Positions 22,301 to 34,453 of a DNA stretch of 64,000 bases are shown one piece after another. The notes beneath the pieces are model-generated. The model was given only the letters and a program-made list of their open reading frames with translations. It did not search any database and was not told where the DNA came from. Source of the stretch: Osmia lignaria lignaria (lineage: Eukaryota > Arthropoda > Insecta > Hymenoptera > Megachilidae); the NCBI RefSeq assembly GCF_051020975.1, contig NW_027478167.1, positions 2,790,001 to 2,854,000 on the forward strand. The letters are read 5' to 3'. A program made the position numbers and the translations under genes. Each line of letters opens with the position of its first letter. Position 1 is the stretch's first letter.

Positions 22301-23522
22301 TCAAAAAATATCATAGAACATAAAACGTAGGAAACTTAATTCTCTACAAAAAAGGTCTCTCAACATTTTGCCATAGCTCGCTTCGTTTCCGAGATATTTG
22401 CAGATTTATCTCAAGGGAAGGGGCCTGACGGACATATTTCGAGATATTTCTTCTTCTTGTTGTTCTTCATCTGCACAGCTAAGCTGGAAGTGGCATTTGC
22501 GGCTCGCAATAGTGCAGAGTTATCTCAAAGAAAGGGGCCACGGTGTTTCTGTATCTCTATTATGTTGGTGCGGCTTCGGAACTTTTAAATATCTTGATAT
22601 ATCTCGAGAACTACGCATCTGATCAAAAAATATCATAGAACATAAAACGTAGGAAACTTAATTCTCTACAAAAAAGGTCTCTCAACATTTTGCCATAGCT
22701 CGCTTCGTTTCCGAGATATTTGCAGATTTATCTCAAGGGAAGGGGCCTGACGGACATATTTCGAGATATTTCTTCTTCTTGTTGTTCTTCTTCTGCACAG
22801 CTAAGCTGGAAGTGGCATTTGCGGCTCGCACTAGTGCAGAGTTATCTCAAAGAAAGGGGCCACGGTGTTTCTGTATCTCTATTATGTTGGTGCGGCTTTG
22901 GAACTTTTAAATATCTCGATATATCTCGAAAACTACGCTTCTCACCAAAAAATATCATAGAACATAAATTGTACGAAACATAATTCTCTACAAAAAAGGT
23001 CTCTTATCATCTTGCCATAGCTCGCTTCGTTTCCGAGATATTTGCAGATATATCTCAAGGGAAGGGGCCTGACGGACATATTTCGAGATATTTCTTCTTC
23101 TTGTTGTTCTTCTTCTGCACAGCTAAGCTGGAAGTGGCATTTACAGCTCGCAATAGTGCAGAGTTATCTCAAAGAAAGGGGCCACGGTGTTTCTGTATCT
23201 CTATTATGTTGGTGCGGCTTCGGAACTTTTAAATATCTTGATATATCTCGAGAACTACGCATCTGATCAAAAAATATCATAGAACATAAAAAGTAGGAAA
23301 CGTAATTCTCTACAAAAAAGGTCTCTTAACATTTTGCCATAGCTCGCTTCGTTTCCGAGATATTTGCAGATATATCTCAAGGGAAGGGGCCTGACGGACA
23401 TATTTCGAGATATTTCTTCTTCTTGTTGTTCTTCTTCTGCACAGCTAAGCTGGAAGTGGCATTTGCGGCTCGCACTAGTGCAGAGTTATCTCAAAGAAAG
23501 GGGCCACGGTGTTTCTGTATCC
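19309..23522 (+). repeat. Mixed segment m60-m73, source classes for later HORs
   Basis: m61 (19500) has an altered tail CATCAGATC / ATATGATAC, m62 (19822) CAATACTGCAG, m63 (20144) Q-form with GGCTTTGGAAC. m65 and m66 repeat the m62-m63 order. m67 (21432) and m69 (22076) share GATATGTCTTC. m68 (21754) and m71 (22720) share TTCTCACCAAAAAA and TGTACGAAAC. These same words recur, in the same local order, at 23.7-41 kb and 48.8-49.7 kb. Confidence 0.7.
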
Positions 23523-26500
23523 CTATTATGTTGGTGCGGCTTCGGAACTTTTAAATATCTCGATATATCTCGAAAACTACGCTTCTGATCAAAAAATATC
23601 ATAGAACATAAATTGTAGCAAATATAATTCGCTACAAAAAAGGTCTCTTAACATTTTGCCATAGCTCGCTTCGTTTCCGAGATATTTGCAGATATATCTC
23701 AAGGGAAGGGGCCTGACGGACATATTTCGAGATATTTCTTCTTCTTGTTGTTCTTCTTCTGCACAGCTAAGCTGGAAGTGGCATTTACAGCTCGCAATAG
23801 TGCAGAGTTATCTCAAAGAAAGGGGCCACGATGTTCCTGTATCTCTATTATGTTGGTGCGGCTTCGGAACTTTTAAATATCTTGATATATCTCGAGAACT
23901 ACGCATCAGATCAAAAAATATGATAGAACATAAAAAGTAGAAAACTTAATTCTCTACAAAAAAGGTCTCTTAACATTTTGCCATAGCTCTCTTCGTTTCC
24001 GAGATATTTGCAGATTTATCTCAAGGGAAGGGGCCTGACGGACATATTTCGAGATATTTCTTCTTCTTGTTGTTCTTCTTCTGCACAGCTAAGCTGGAAG
24101 TGGCATTTACAGCTCGCAATACTGCAGAGTTATCTCAAAGAAAGGGGCCATGGTGTTTCTGTATCCCTATTATGTTGGTGCGGCTTCGGAACTTTTAAAT
24201 ATCTCGATATATCTCGAAAACTACGCTTCTGATCAAAAAATATCATAGAACATAAATTGTAGGAAACATAATTCTCTACAAAAAACGTCTCTTAACATTT
24301 TGCCATAGCTCGCTTCGTTTCCGAGATATTTGCAGATTCAGCTCAAAGGAACTGGCCTGACGGACATATTTCGAGATATTTCTTCTTCTTGTTGTTCTTC
24401 CTCTGCACAGCTAAGCTGGAAGTGGCATTTGCAGCTCGCAATAGTGCAGAGTTATCTCAAAGAAAGGGGCCACGGTGTTTCTGTATCTCTATTATGTTGG
24501 TGCGGCTTTGGAACTTTTAAATATCTCGATATATCTCGAAAACTACGCTTCTGATCAAAAAATATCATAGAACATAAATTGTAGGAAACATAATTCTCTA
24601 CAAAAAAGGTCTCTTAACATTTTGCCATAGCTCGCTTCGTTTCCGAGATATTTGCAGATATATCTCAAGGGAAGGGGCCTGACGGACATATTTCGAGATA
24701 TGCCTTCTTCTTGTTGTTCTTCTTCTGCACAGCTAAGCTGGAAGTGGCATTTACAGCTCGCAATAGTGCAGGGTTATCTCAAAGAGAGGGGCCACGGTGT
24801 TTCTGTATCTCTATTATGTTGGTGCGGCTTCCGAACTTTTAAATATCTTGATATATCTCGAGAACTACGCATCTGATCAAAAAATATCATAGAACATAAA
24901 AAGTAGGAAACTTAATTCTCTACAAAAAACGTCTCTTAACATTTTGCCATAGCTCGCTTCGTTTCCGAGATATTTGCAGATTTATCTCAAGGGAAGGGGC
25001 CTGACGGACATATTTCGAGATATTTCTTCTTCTTGTTGTTCTTCTTCTGCACAGCTAAGCTGGAAGTGGCATTTGCGGCTCGCACTAGTGCAGAGTTATC
25101 TCAACGAAAGGGGCCACGGTGTTTCTGTATCTCTATTATGTTGGTGCGGCTTCGGAACTTTTAAATATCTCGATATATCTCGAAAACTACGCTTCTGATC
25201 AAAAAATATCATAGAACATAAATTGTAGCAAATATAATTCGCTACAAAAAAGGTCTCTTAACATTTTGCCATAGCTCGCTTCGTTTCCGAGATATTTGCA
25301 GATATATCTCAAGGGAAGGGGCCTGACGGACATATTTCGAGATATTTCTTCTTCTTGTTGTTCTTCTTCTGCACAGCTAAGCTGGAAGTGGCATTTACAG
25401 CTCGCAATAGTGCAGAGTTATCTCAAAGAAAGGGGCCACGATGTTCCTGTATCTCTATTATGTTGGTGCGGCTTCGGAACTTTTAAATATCTTGATATAT
25501 CTCGAGAACTACGCATCAGATCAAAAAATATGATAGAACACAAAAAGTAGAAAACTTAATTCTCTACAAAAAAGGTCTCTTAACATTTTGCCATAGCTCT
25601 CTTCGTTTCCGAGATATTTGCAGATTTATCTCAAGGGAAGGGGCCTGACGGACATATTTCGAGATATTTCTTCTTCTTGTTGTTCTTCTTCTGCACAGCT
25701 AAGCTGGAAGTGGCATTTACAGCTCGCAATACTGCAGAGTTATCTCAAAGAAAGGGGCCACGGTGTTTCTGTATCCCTATTATGTTGGTGCGGCTTCGGA
25801 ACTTTTAAATATCTCGATATATCTCGAAAACTACGCTTCTGATCAAAAAATATCATAGAACATAAATTGTAGGAAACATAATTCTCTACAAAAAACGTCT
25901 CTTAACATTTTGCCATAGCTCGCTTCGTTTCCGAGATATTTGCAGATTCAGCTCAAAGGAACTGGCCTGACGGACATATTTCGAGATATTTCTTCTTCTT
26001 GTTGTTCTTCCTCTGCACAGCTAAGCTGGAAGTGGCATTTGCAGCTCGCAATAGTGCAGAGTTATCTCAAAGAAAGGGGCCACGGTGTTTCTGTATCTCT
26101 ATTATGTTGGTGCGGCTTTGGAACTTTTAAATATCTCGATATATCTCGAAAACTACGCTTCTGATCAAAAAATATCATAGAACATAAATTGTAGGAAACA
26201 TAATTCTCTACAAAAAAGGTCTCTTAACATTTTGCCATAGCTCGCTTCGTTTCCGAGATATTTGCAGATATATCTCAAGGGAAGGGGCCTGACGGACATA
26301 TTTCGAGATATGCCTTCTTCTTGTTGTTCTTCTTCTGCACAGCTAAGCTGGAAGTGGCATTTACAGCTCGCAATAGTGCAGGGTTATCTCAAAGAGAGGG
26401 GCCACGGTGTTTCTGTATCTCTATTATGTTGGTGCGGCTTCCGAACTTTTAAATATCTTGATATATCTCGAGAACTACGCATCTGATCAAAAAATATCAT

Positions 26501-26539
26501 AGAACATAAAAAGTAGGAAACTTAATTCTCTACAAAAAA
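23523..26539 (+). repeat. Pentamer tandem duplication 1 (1,610-bp spacing)
   Basis: Bases 23523-24929 match 25133-26539 (1,407 bp). Shared rare variants: TATAATTCGCTAC, CACGATGTTCCTG, CAATACTGCAG, GATATGCCTTC, GCAGGGTTATC and GGCTTCCGAAC. Differences seen: T at 24151 against C at 25761, and ACATAAAAAG against ACACAAAAAG near 25541. Edges are C/T at 23522/25132 and C/G at 24930/26540. Confidence 0.88.
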
Positions 26540-26698
26540 GGTCTCCTAACATTTTGCCATAGCTCGCTTCGTTTCCGAGATATTTGCAGATTTATCTCAA
26601 GGGAAGGGGCCTGACGGACATATTTCGAGATATTTCTTCTTCTTGTTGTTCTTCTTCTGCACAGCTAAGCTGGAAGTGGCATTTGCGGCTCGCAATAG

Positions 26699-26725
26699 TG
26701 CAGATATATCTCAAATAAAGGGGCC
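26699..26725 (+). repeat. A-like motif B in m83
   Basis: Motif B here reads TGCAGATATATCTCAAATAA then AGGGGCC. TGCAGATATATCTCAA is identical to a common form of motif A, whereas normal motif B has TGCAGAGTTATCTCAA. The downstream AAATAAAGG is private to this class. I infer a short conversion from motif A into motif B, then amplification. Confidence 0.65.
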
Positions 26726-28308
26726 ACGGTGTTTCTGTATCTCTATTATGTTGGTGCGGCTTCGGAACTTTTAAATATCTCGATATATCTCGAAAACTAC
26801 GCTTCAGATCAAAAAATATCATATAACATAAATTGTAGGAAACATAATTCTCTACAAAAAAGGTCTCTTAACATTTTGCCATAGCTCGCTTCGTTTCCGA
26901 GATATTTGCAGATATATCTCAAGGGAAGGGGCCTGACGGACATATTTCGAGATATGTCTTCTTCTTGTTGTTCTTCTTCTGCACAGCTAAGCTGGAAGTG
27001 GCATTTACAGCTCGCAATAGTGCAGAGTTATCTCAAAGAAAGGGGCCACGGTGTTTCTGTATCTCTATTATGTTGGTGCGGCTTCGGAACTTTTAAATAT
27101 CTTGATGTATCTCGAGAACTACGCATCAGATCAAAAAATATGATAGAACATAAAAAGTAGGAAACTTAATTCTCTACAAAAAAGGTCTCTTAACATTTTG
27201 CCATAGCTCTCTTCGTTTCCGAGATATTTGCAGATTTATCTCAAGGGAAGGGGCCTGACGGACATATTTCGAGATATTTCTTCTTCTTGATGTTCTTCTT
27301 CTGCACAGCTAAGCTGGAAGTGGCATTTGCTGCTCGCAATAGTGCAGAGTTATCTCAAAGAAAGGGGCCACGGTGTTTCTGTATCTCTATTATGTTGGTG
27401 CGTCTTCGGAACTTTTAAATATCTTGATATATCTCGAGAACTACGCATCTGATCAAAAAATATCATACAACATAAAACGTAGGAAACTTAATTCTCTACA
27501 AAAAAGGTCTCTCAACATTTTGCCATAGCTCGCTTCGTTTCCGAGATATTTGCAGATTTATCTCAAGGGAAGGGGCCTGACGGACATATTTCGAGATATT
27601 TCTTCTTCTTGTTGTTCTTCTTCTGCACAGCTAAGCTGGAAGTGGCATTTGCGGCTCGCAATAGTGCAGAGTTATCTCAAAGAAAGGGGCCACGGTGTTT
27701 CTGTATCTCTATTATGTTGGTGCGGCTTCGGAACTTTTAAATATCTTGATATATCTCGAGAACTACGCATCAGATCAAAAAGTATCATAGAACATAAAAA
27801 GTAGGAAACTTAATTCTCCACAAAAAAGGTCTCTTAACATTTTGCCATAGCTCTCTTCGTTTCCGAGATATTTGCAGATTTATCTCAAGGGATGGGGCCT
27901 GACGGACATATTTCGAGATATTTCTTCCTCTTGATGTTCTTCTTCTGCACAGCTAAGCTGGAAGTGGCATTTGCAGCTCGCAATAGTGCAGAGTTATCTC
28001 AAAGAAAGGGGCCACGGTGTTTCTGTATCTCTATTATGTTGGTGCGGCTTCGGAACTTTTAAATATCTCGATATATCTCGAAAACTACGCTTCTGATCAA
28101 AAAATATCATAGAACATAAATTGTAGGAAACATAATTCTCTACAAAAAAGGTCTCTTAACATTTTGCCATAGCTCGCTTCGTTTCCGAGATATTTGCAGA
28201 TTTATCTCAAGGGAAGGGGCCTGACGGACATATTTCGAGATATTTCTTCTTCTTGTTGTTCTTCTTCTGCACAGCTAAGCTGGAAGTGGCATTCGCGGCT
28301 CGCAATAG

Positions 28309-28335
28309 TGCAGATATATCTCAAATAAAGGGGCC
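28309..28335 (+). repeat. A-like motif B in m88
   Basis: Same sequence as at 26699, five monomers later, inside the second copy of pentamer duplication 2. It was carried there by that duplication. Confidence 0.65.
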
Positions 28336-29660
28336 ACGGTGTTTCTGTATCTCTATTATGTTGGTGCGGCTTCGGAACTTTTAAATATCTCGATATATCT
28401 CGAAAACTACGCTTCAGATCAAAAAATATCATATAACATAAATTGTAGGAAACATAATTCTCTACAAAAAAGGTCTCTTAACATTTTGCCATAGCTCGCT
28501 TCGTTTCCGAGATATTTGCAGATATATCTCAAGGGAAGGGGCCTGACGGACATATTTCGAGATATGTCTTCTTCTTGTTGTTCTTCTTCTGCACAGCTAA
28601 GCTGGAAGTGGCATTTACAGCTCGCAATAGTGCAGAGTTATCTCAAAGAAAGGGGCCACGGTGTTTCTGTATCTCTATTATGTTGGTGCGGCTTCGGAAC
28701 TTTTAAATATCTTGATGTATCTCGAGAACTACGCATCAGATCAAAAAATATGATAGAACATAAAAAGTAGGAAACTTAATTCTCTACAAAAAAGGTCTCT
28801 TAACATTTTGCCATAGCTCTCTTCGTTTCCGAGATATTTGCAGATTTATCTCAAGGGAAGGGGCCTGACGGACATATTTCGAGATATTTCTTCTTCTTGA
28901 TGTTCTTCTTCTGCACAGCTAAGCTGGAAGTGGCATTTGCTGCTCGCAATAGTGCAGAGTTATCTCAAAGAAAGGGGCCACGGTGTTTCTGTATCTCTAT
29001 TATGTTGGTGCGTCTTCGGAACTTTTAAATATCTTGATATATCTCGAGAACTACGCATCTGATCAAAAAATATCATACAACATAAAACGTAGGAAACTTA
29101 ATTCTCTACAAAAAAGGTCTCTCAACATTTTGCCATAGCTCGCTTCGTTTCCGAGATATTTGCAGATTTATCTCAAGGGAAGGGGCCTGACGGACATATT
29201 TCGAGATATTTCTTCTTCTTGTTGTTCTTCTTCTGCACAGCTAAGCTGGAAGTGGCATTTGCGGCTCGCAATAGTGCAGAGTTATCTCAAAGAAAGGGGC
29301 CACGGTGTTTCTGTATCTCTATTATGTTGGTGCGGCTTCGGAACTTTTAAATATCTTGATATATCTCGAGAACTACGCATCAGATCAAAAAGTATCATAG
29401 AACATAAAAAGTAGGAAACTTAATTCTCCACAAAAAAGGTCTCTTAACATTTTGCCATAGCTCTCTTCGTTTCCGAGATATTTGCAGATTTATCTCAAGG
29501 GATGGGGCCTGACGGACATATTTCGAGATATTTCTTCCTCTTGATGTTCTTCTTCTGCACAGCTAAGCTGGAAGTGGCATTTGCAGCTCGCAATAGTGCA
29601 GAGTTATCTCAAAGAAAGGGGCCACGGTGTTTCTGTATCTCTATTATGTTGGTGCGGCTT

Positions 29661-31517
29661 TGGAACTTTTAAATATCTCGATATATCTCGAAAACTACGC
29701 TTCTCACCAAAAAATATCATAGAACATAAATTGTACGAAACATAATTCTCTACAAAAAAGGTCTCTTAACATTTTGCCATAGCTCGCTTCGTTTCCGAGA
29801 TATTTGCAGATTCAGCTCAAAGGAACTGGCCTGACGGACATATTTCGAGATATTTCTTCTTCTTGTTGTTCTTCCTCTGCACAGCTAAGCTGGAAGTGGC
29901 ATTTGCAGCTCGCAATAGTGCAGAGTTATCTCAAAGAAAGGGGCCACGGTGTTTCTGTATCTCTATTATGTTGGTGCGGCTTTGGAACTTTTAAATATCT
30001 CGATATATCTCGAAAACTACGCTTCTGATCAAAAAATATCAGAGAACATAAATTGTTGGAAACATAATTCTCTACAAAAAAGGTCTCTTAACATTTTGCC
30101 ATAGCTCGCTTCGTTTCCGAGATATTTACAGATATATCTCAAGGGAAGGGGCCTGACGGACATATTTCGAGATATGTCTTCTTCTTGTTGTTCTTCTTCT
30201 GCACAGCTAAGCTGGAAGTGGCATTTACAGCTCGCAATAGTGCAGAGTTATCTCAAAGAAAGGGGCCACGGTGTTTCTGTATCCCTATTATGTTGGTGCG
30301 GCTTCGGAACTTTTAAATATCTCGATATATCTCGAAAACTACGCTTCTGATCAAAAAATATCATAGAACATAAATTGTAGGAAACATAATTCTCTACAAA
30401 AAAGGTCTCTTAACATTTTGCCATAGCTCGCTTCGTTTCCGAGATATTTGCAGATTTATCTCAAGGGAAGGGGCCTGACGGACATATTTCGAGATATTTC
30501 TTCTTCTTGTTGTTCTTCTTCTGCACAGCTAAGCTGGAAGTGGCATTTGCGGCTCGCAATAGTGCAGATATATCTCAAATAAAGGGGCCACGGTGTTTCT
30601 GTATCTCTATTATGTTGGTGCGGCTTCGGAACTTTTAAATATCTCGATATATCTCGAAAACTACGCTTCAGATCAAAAAATATCATATAACATAAATTGT
30701 AGGAAACATAATTCTCTACAAAAAAGGTCTCTCAACATTTTGCCATAGCTCGCTTCGTTTCCGAGATATTTGCAGATATATCTCAAGGGAAGGGGCCTGA
30801 CGGACATATTTCGAGATATGTCTTCTTCTTGTTGTTCTTCTTCTGCACAGCTAAGCTGGAAGTGGCATTTACAGCTCGCAATAGTGCAGAGTTATCTCAA
30901 AGAAAGGGGCCACGGTGTTTCTGTATCTCTATTATGTTGGTGCGGCTTCGGAACTTTTAAATATCTTGATGTATCTCGAGAACTACGCATCAGATCAAAA
31001 AATATGATAGAACATAAAAAGTAGGAAACTTAATTCTCTACAAAAAAGGTCTCTTAACATTTTGCCATAGCTCTCTTCGTTTCCGAGATATTTGCAGATT
31101 TATCTCAAGGGAAGGGGCCTGACGGACATATTTCGAGATATTTCTTCTTCTTGATGTTCTTCTTCTGCACAGCTAAGCTGGAAGTGGCATTTGCTGCTCG
31201 CAATAGTGCAGAGTTATCTCAAAGAAAGGGGCCACGGTGTTTCTGTATCTCTATTATTTTGGTGCGTCTTCGGAACTTTTAAATATCTTGATATATCTCG
31301 AGAACTACGCATCTGATCAAAAAATATCATAGAACATAAAACGTAGGAAACTTAATTCTCTACAAAAAAGGTCTCTCAACATTTTGCCATAGCTCGCTTC
31401 GTTTCCGAGATATTTGCAGATTTATCTCAAGGGAAGGGGCCTGACGGACATATTTCGAGATATTTCTTCTTCTTGTTGTTCTTCTTCTGCACAGCTAAGC
31501 TGGAAGTGGCATTTGCG
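29661..31517 (+). repeat. Satellite segment m92 (3-prime part) to m98 (5-prime part)
   Basis: m93 (29804) is Q-form with ATCAGAGAACATAAATTGTTGG. m94 (30126) has lost the usual TTTGCAG (TTTACAG). m95-m98 (30448 on) repeat the cassette seen at 26584 and 28194, so that cassette starts at 26584, 28194, 30448 and 34312, with spacings of 5, 7 and 12 monomers. m97 (31092) has TTATTTTGGTGCG, a private change. Confidence 0.7.
30563..30589 (+). repeat. A-like motif B in m95
   Basis: Third copy of the TGCAGATATATCTCAA version of motif B, in the same cassette context as at 26699. Confidence 0.65.
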
Positions 31518-31735
31518 GCTCGCAATAGTGCAGAGTTATCTCAAAGAAAGGGGCCACGGTGTTTCTGTATCTCTATTATGTTGGTGCGGCTTCGGAACTT
31601 TTAAATATCTTGATATATCTCGAGAACTACGCATCTGATCAAAAAATATCATAGAACATAAAAAGTAGGAAACGTAATTCTCTACAAAAAAGGTCTCTTA
31701 ACAATTGGCCATAGCTCGCTTCGTTTCCGAGATAT
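31414..31735 (+). repeat. Chimeric monomer m98, junction of a two-monomer deletion
   Basis: Its 5-prime part (GCGGCTCGCAATAG) matches m110 (35278), while its tail (GCATCTGATC, AGGAAACGTAATTC) matches m112 (35922). In the other copy two monomers lie between these parts (m111 and most of m112). The m111-m112 order also occurs at m71-m72 (22720-23363), so the longer state looks ancestral. The junction lies between about 31518 and 31632. Confidence 0.65.
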
Positions 31736-33989
31736 TTGCAGATTTATCTCAAGGGAAGGGGCCTGGCGGACATATTTCGAGATATTTCTTCTTCTTGTTG
31801 TTCTTCTTCTGCACAGCTAAGCTGGAAGTGGCATTTGCGGCTCGCACTAGTGCAGAGTTATCTCAAAGAAAGGGGCCACGGTGTTTCTGTATCCCTATTA
31901 TGTTGGTGCGGCTTCGGAACTTTTAAATATCTCAATATATCTCGAAAACTACGCTTCTGATCAAAAAATATCATAGAACATAAATTATAGGAAACATAAT
32001 TCTCTACAAAAAACGTCTCTTAACATTTTGCCATAGCTCGCTTCGTTTCCGAGATATTTGCAGATTTATCTCAAGGGAAGGGGCCTGACGGACATATTTC
32101 GAGATATTTCTTCTTCTTGTTGTTCTTCTTCTGCACAGCTAAGCTGGAAGTGGCATTTGCGGCTCGCACTAGTGCAGAGTTATCTCAACGAAAGGGGCCA
32201 CGGTGTTTCTGTATCTCTATTATGTTGGTGCGGCTTCGGAACTTTTAAATATCTCGATATATCTCGAAAACTACGCTTCTGATCAAAAAATATCATAGAA
32301 CATAAATTGTAGGAAACATAATTCTCTACAAAAAAGGTCTCTTAACATTTTGCCGTAGCTCGCTTCGTTTCCGAGATATTTGCAGATATATCTCAAGGGA
32401 AGGGGCCTGACGGACATATTTCGAGATATTTCTTCTTCTTGTTGTTCTTCTTCTGCACAGCTAAGCTGGAAGTGGCATTTACAGCTCGCAATAGTGCAGA
32501 GTTATCTCAAAGAAAGGGGCCACGGTGTTTCTGTATCTCTATTATGTTGGTGCGGCTTCGGAACTTTTAAATATCTTGATATATCTCGAGAACTACGCAT
32601 CAGATCAAAAAATATGATAGAACATAAAAAGTAGGAAACTTAATTCTCTACAAAAAAGGTCTCTTATCATTTTGCCATAGCTCTCTTCGTTTCCGAGATA
32701 TTTGCAGATTTATCTCAAGGGAAGGGGCCTGACGGACATATTTCGAGATATTTCTTCTTCTTGTTGTTCTTCTTCTGCACAGCTAAGCTGGAAGTGGCAT
32801 TTACAGCTCGGAATACTGCAGAGTTATCTCAAAGAAAGGGGCCACGGTGTTTCTGTATCCCTATTATGTTGGTGCGGCTTCGGAACTTTTAAATATCTCG
32901 ATATATCTCGAAAACTACGCTTCTGATCAAAAAATATCATAGAACATAAATTGTAGGAAACATAATTCTCTACAAAAAACGTCTCTTAACATTTTGCCAT
33001 AGCTCGCTTCGTTTCCGAGATATTTGCAGATTCAGCTCAAAGGAACTGGCCTGACGGACATATTTCGAGATATTTCTTCTTCTTGTTGTTCTTCCTCTGC
33101 ACAGCTAAGCTGGAAGTGGCATTTGCAGCTCGCAATAGTGCAGAGTTATCTCAAAGAAAGGGGCCACGGTGTTTCTGTATCTCTATTATGTTGGTGCGGC
33201 TTTGAAACTTTTAAATATCTCGATATATCTCGAAAACTACGCTTCTGATCAAAAAATATCAGAGAACATAAATTGTTGGAAACATAATTCTCTACAAAAA
33301 AGGTCTCTTAACATTTTGCCATAGCTCGCTTCGTTTCCGAGATATTTGCAGATATATCTCAAGGGAAGGGGCCTGACGGACATATTTCGAGATATGTCTT
33401 CTTCTTGTTGTTCTTCTTCTGCACAGCTAAGCTGGAAGTGGCATTTACAGCTCGCAATAGTGCAGAGTTATCTCAAAGAAAGGGGCCACGGTGTTTCTGT
33501 ATCCCTATTATGTTGGTGCGGCTTCGGAACTTTTAAATATCTCGATATATCTCGAAAACTACGCTTCTGATCAAAAAATATCATAGAACATAAATTGTAG
33601 GAAACATAATTCTCTACAAAAAACGTCTCTTAACATTTTGCCATAGCTCGCTTCGTTTCCGAGATATTTGCAGATTTATCTCAAGGGAAGGGGCCTGACG
33701 GACATATTTCGAGATATTTCTTCTTCTTGTTGTTCTTCTTCTGCACAGCTAAGCTGGAAGTGGCATTTGCGGCTCGCAATAGTGCAGAGTTATCTCAAAG
33801 AAATGGGCCACGGTGTTTCTGTATCTCTATTATGTTGGTGCGGCTTCGGAACTTTTAAATATCTCGATATATCTCGAAAACTACGCTTCTGATCAAAAAA
33901 TATCATAGAACATAAATTGTAGGAAACATAATTCTCTACAAAAAAGGTCTCTTAACATTTTGCCATAGCTCGCTTCGTTTCCGAGATAT

Positions 33990-34311
33990 TTGCAGATATA
34001 TCTCAAGGGAAGGGGCCTGACGGACATATTTCGAGATATTTCTTCTTCTTGATGTTCTTCTTCTGCACAGCTAAGCTGGAAGTGGCATTTGCAGCTCGCA
34101 ATAGTGCAGAGTTATCTCAAAGGAACGGGCCACGGTGTTTCTGTATCTCTATTATGTTGGTGCGGCTTCGGAACTTTTAAATATCTCGATATATCTCGAA
34201 AACTACGCTTCTGATCAAAAAATATCATAGAACATAAATTGTAGGAAACATAATTCTCTACAAAAAAGGTCTCTTAACATTTTGCCATAGCTCGCTTCGT
34301 TTCCGAGATAT
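33990..34311 (+). repeat. m106: motif B carrying the Q-form motif A sequence
   Basis: Motif B at 34105-34131 contains CTCAAAGGAACGGGCC instead of CTCAAAGAAAGGGGCC. The 16-base word is identical to the Q-form of motif A (for example in the monomer starting at 44294). It also carries TTGATGTTC. This is the only copy of this change I found. Confidence 0.6.
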
Positions 34312-34426
34312 TTGCAGATTTATCTCAAGGGAAGGGGCCTGACGGACATATTTCGAGATATTTCTTCTTCTTGTTGTTCTTCTTCTGCACAGCTAAGCTG
34401 GAAGTGGCATTTGCGGCTCGCAATAG

Positions 34427-34453
34427 TGCAGATATATCTCAAATAAAGGGGCC
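34427..34453 (+). repeat. A-like motif B in m107
   Basis: Fourth copy of the TGCAGATATATCTCAA version of motif B, again with CAAATAAAGG and CATATAACATAAATTG in the same monomer. Confidence 0.65.

Larger units (their letters stand above)
26547..29660 (+). repeat. Pentamer tandem duplication 2 (1,610-bp spacing)
   Basis: Bases 26547-28050 match 28157-29660 (1,504 bp); the only difference I found is T at 26684 against C at 28294. Shared markers: CTCAAATAAAGG, TTCAGATC with CATATAACATAAATTG, GATGTATCTCGAG, TTTGCTGCTCGC with GTGCGTCTTCGG, and GGGATGGGGCC. Edges are C/T at 26546/28156 and C/T at 28051/29661. It follows directly after pentamer duplication 1. Confidence 0.88.

Noticed and set aside
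26711..26722. AATAAA polyadenylation signal in CTCAAATAAAGG (also near 28321, 30575, 34439)
   Set aside because: A six-base word created by class-specific changes, with no transcript unit around it; expected by chance in AT-rich DNA.
26592..26822. 76-codon minus-strand frames (also 28202, 30456, 34320) and 65-codon ones (4958, 42952, 51324)
   Set aside because: They are antisense to the same repeat, present only where class-specific substitutions remove a stop, and show no features of a gene.
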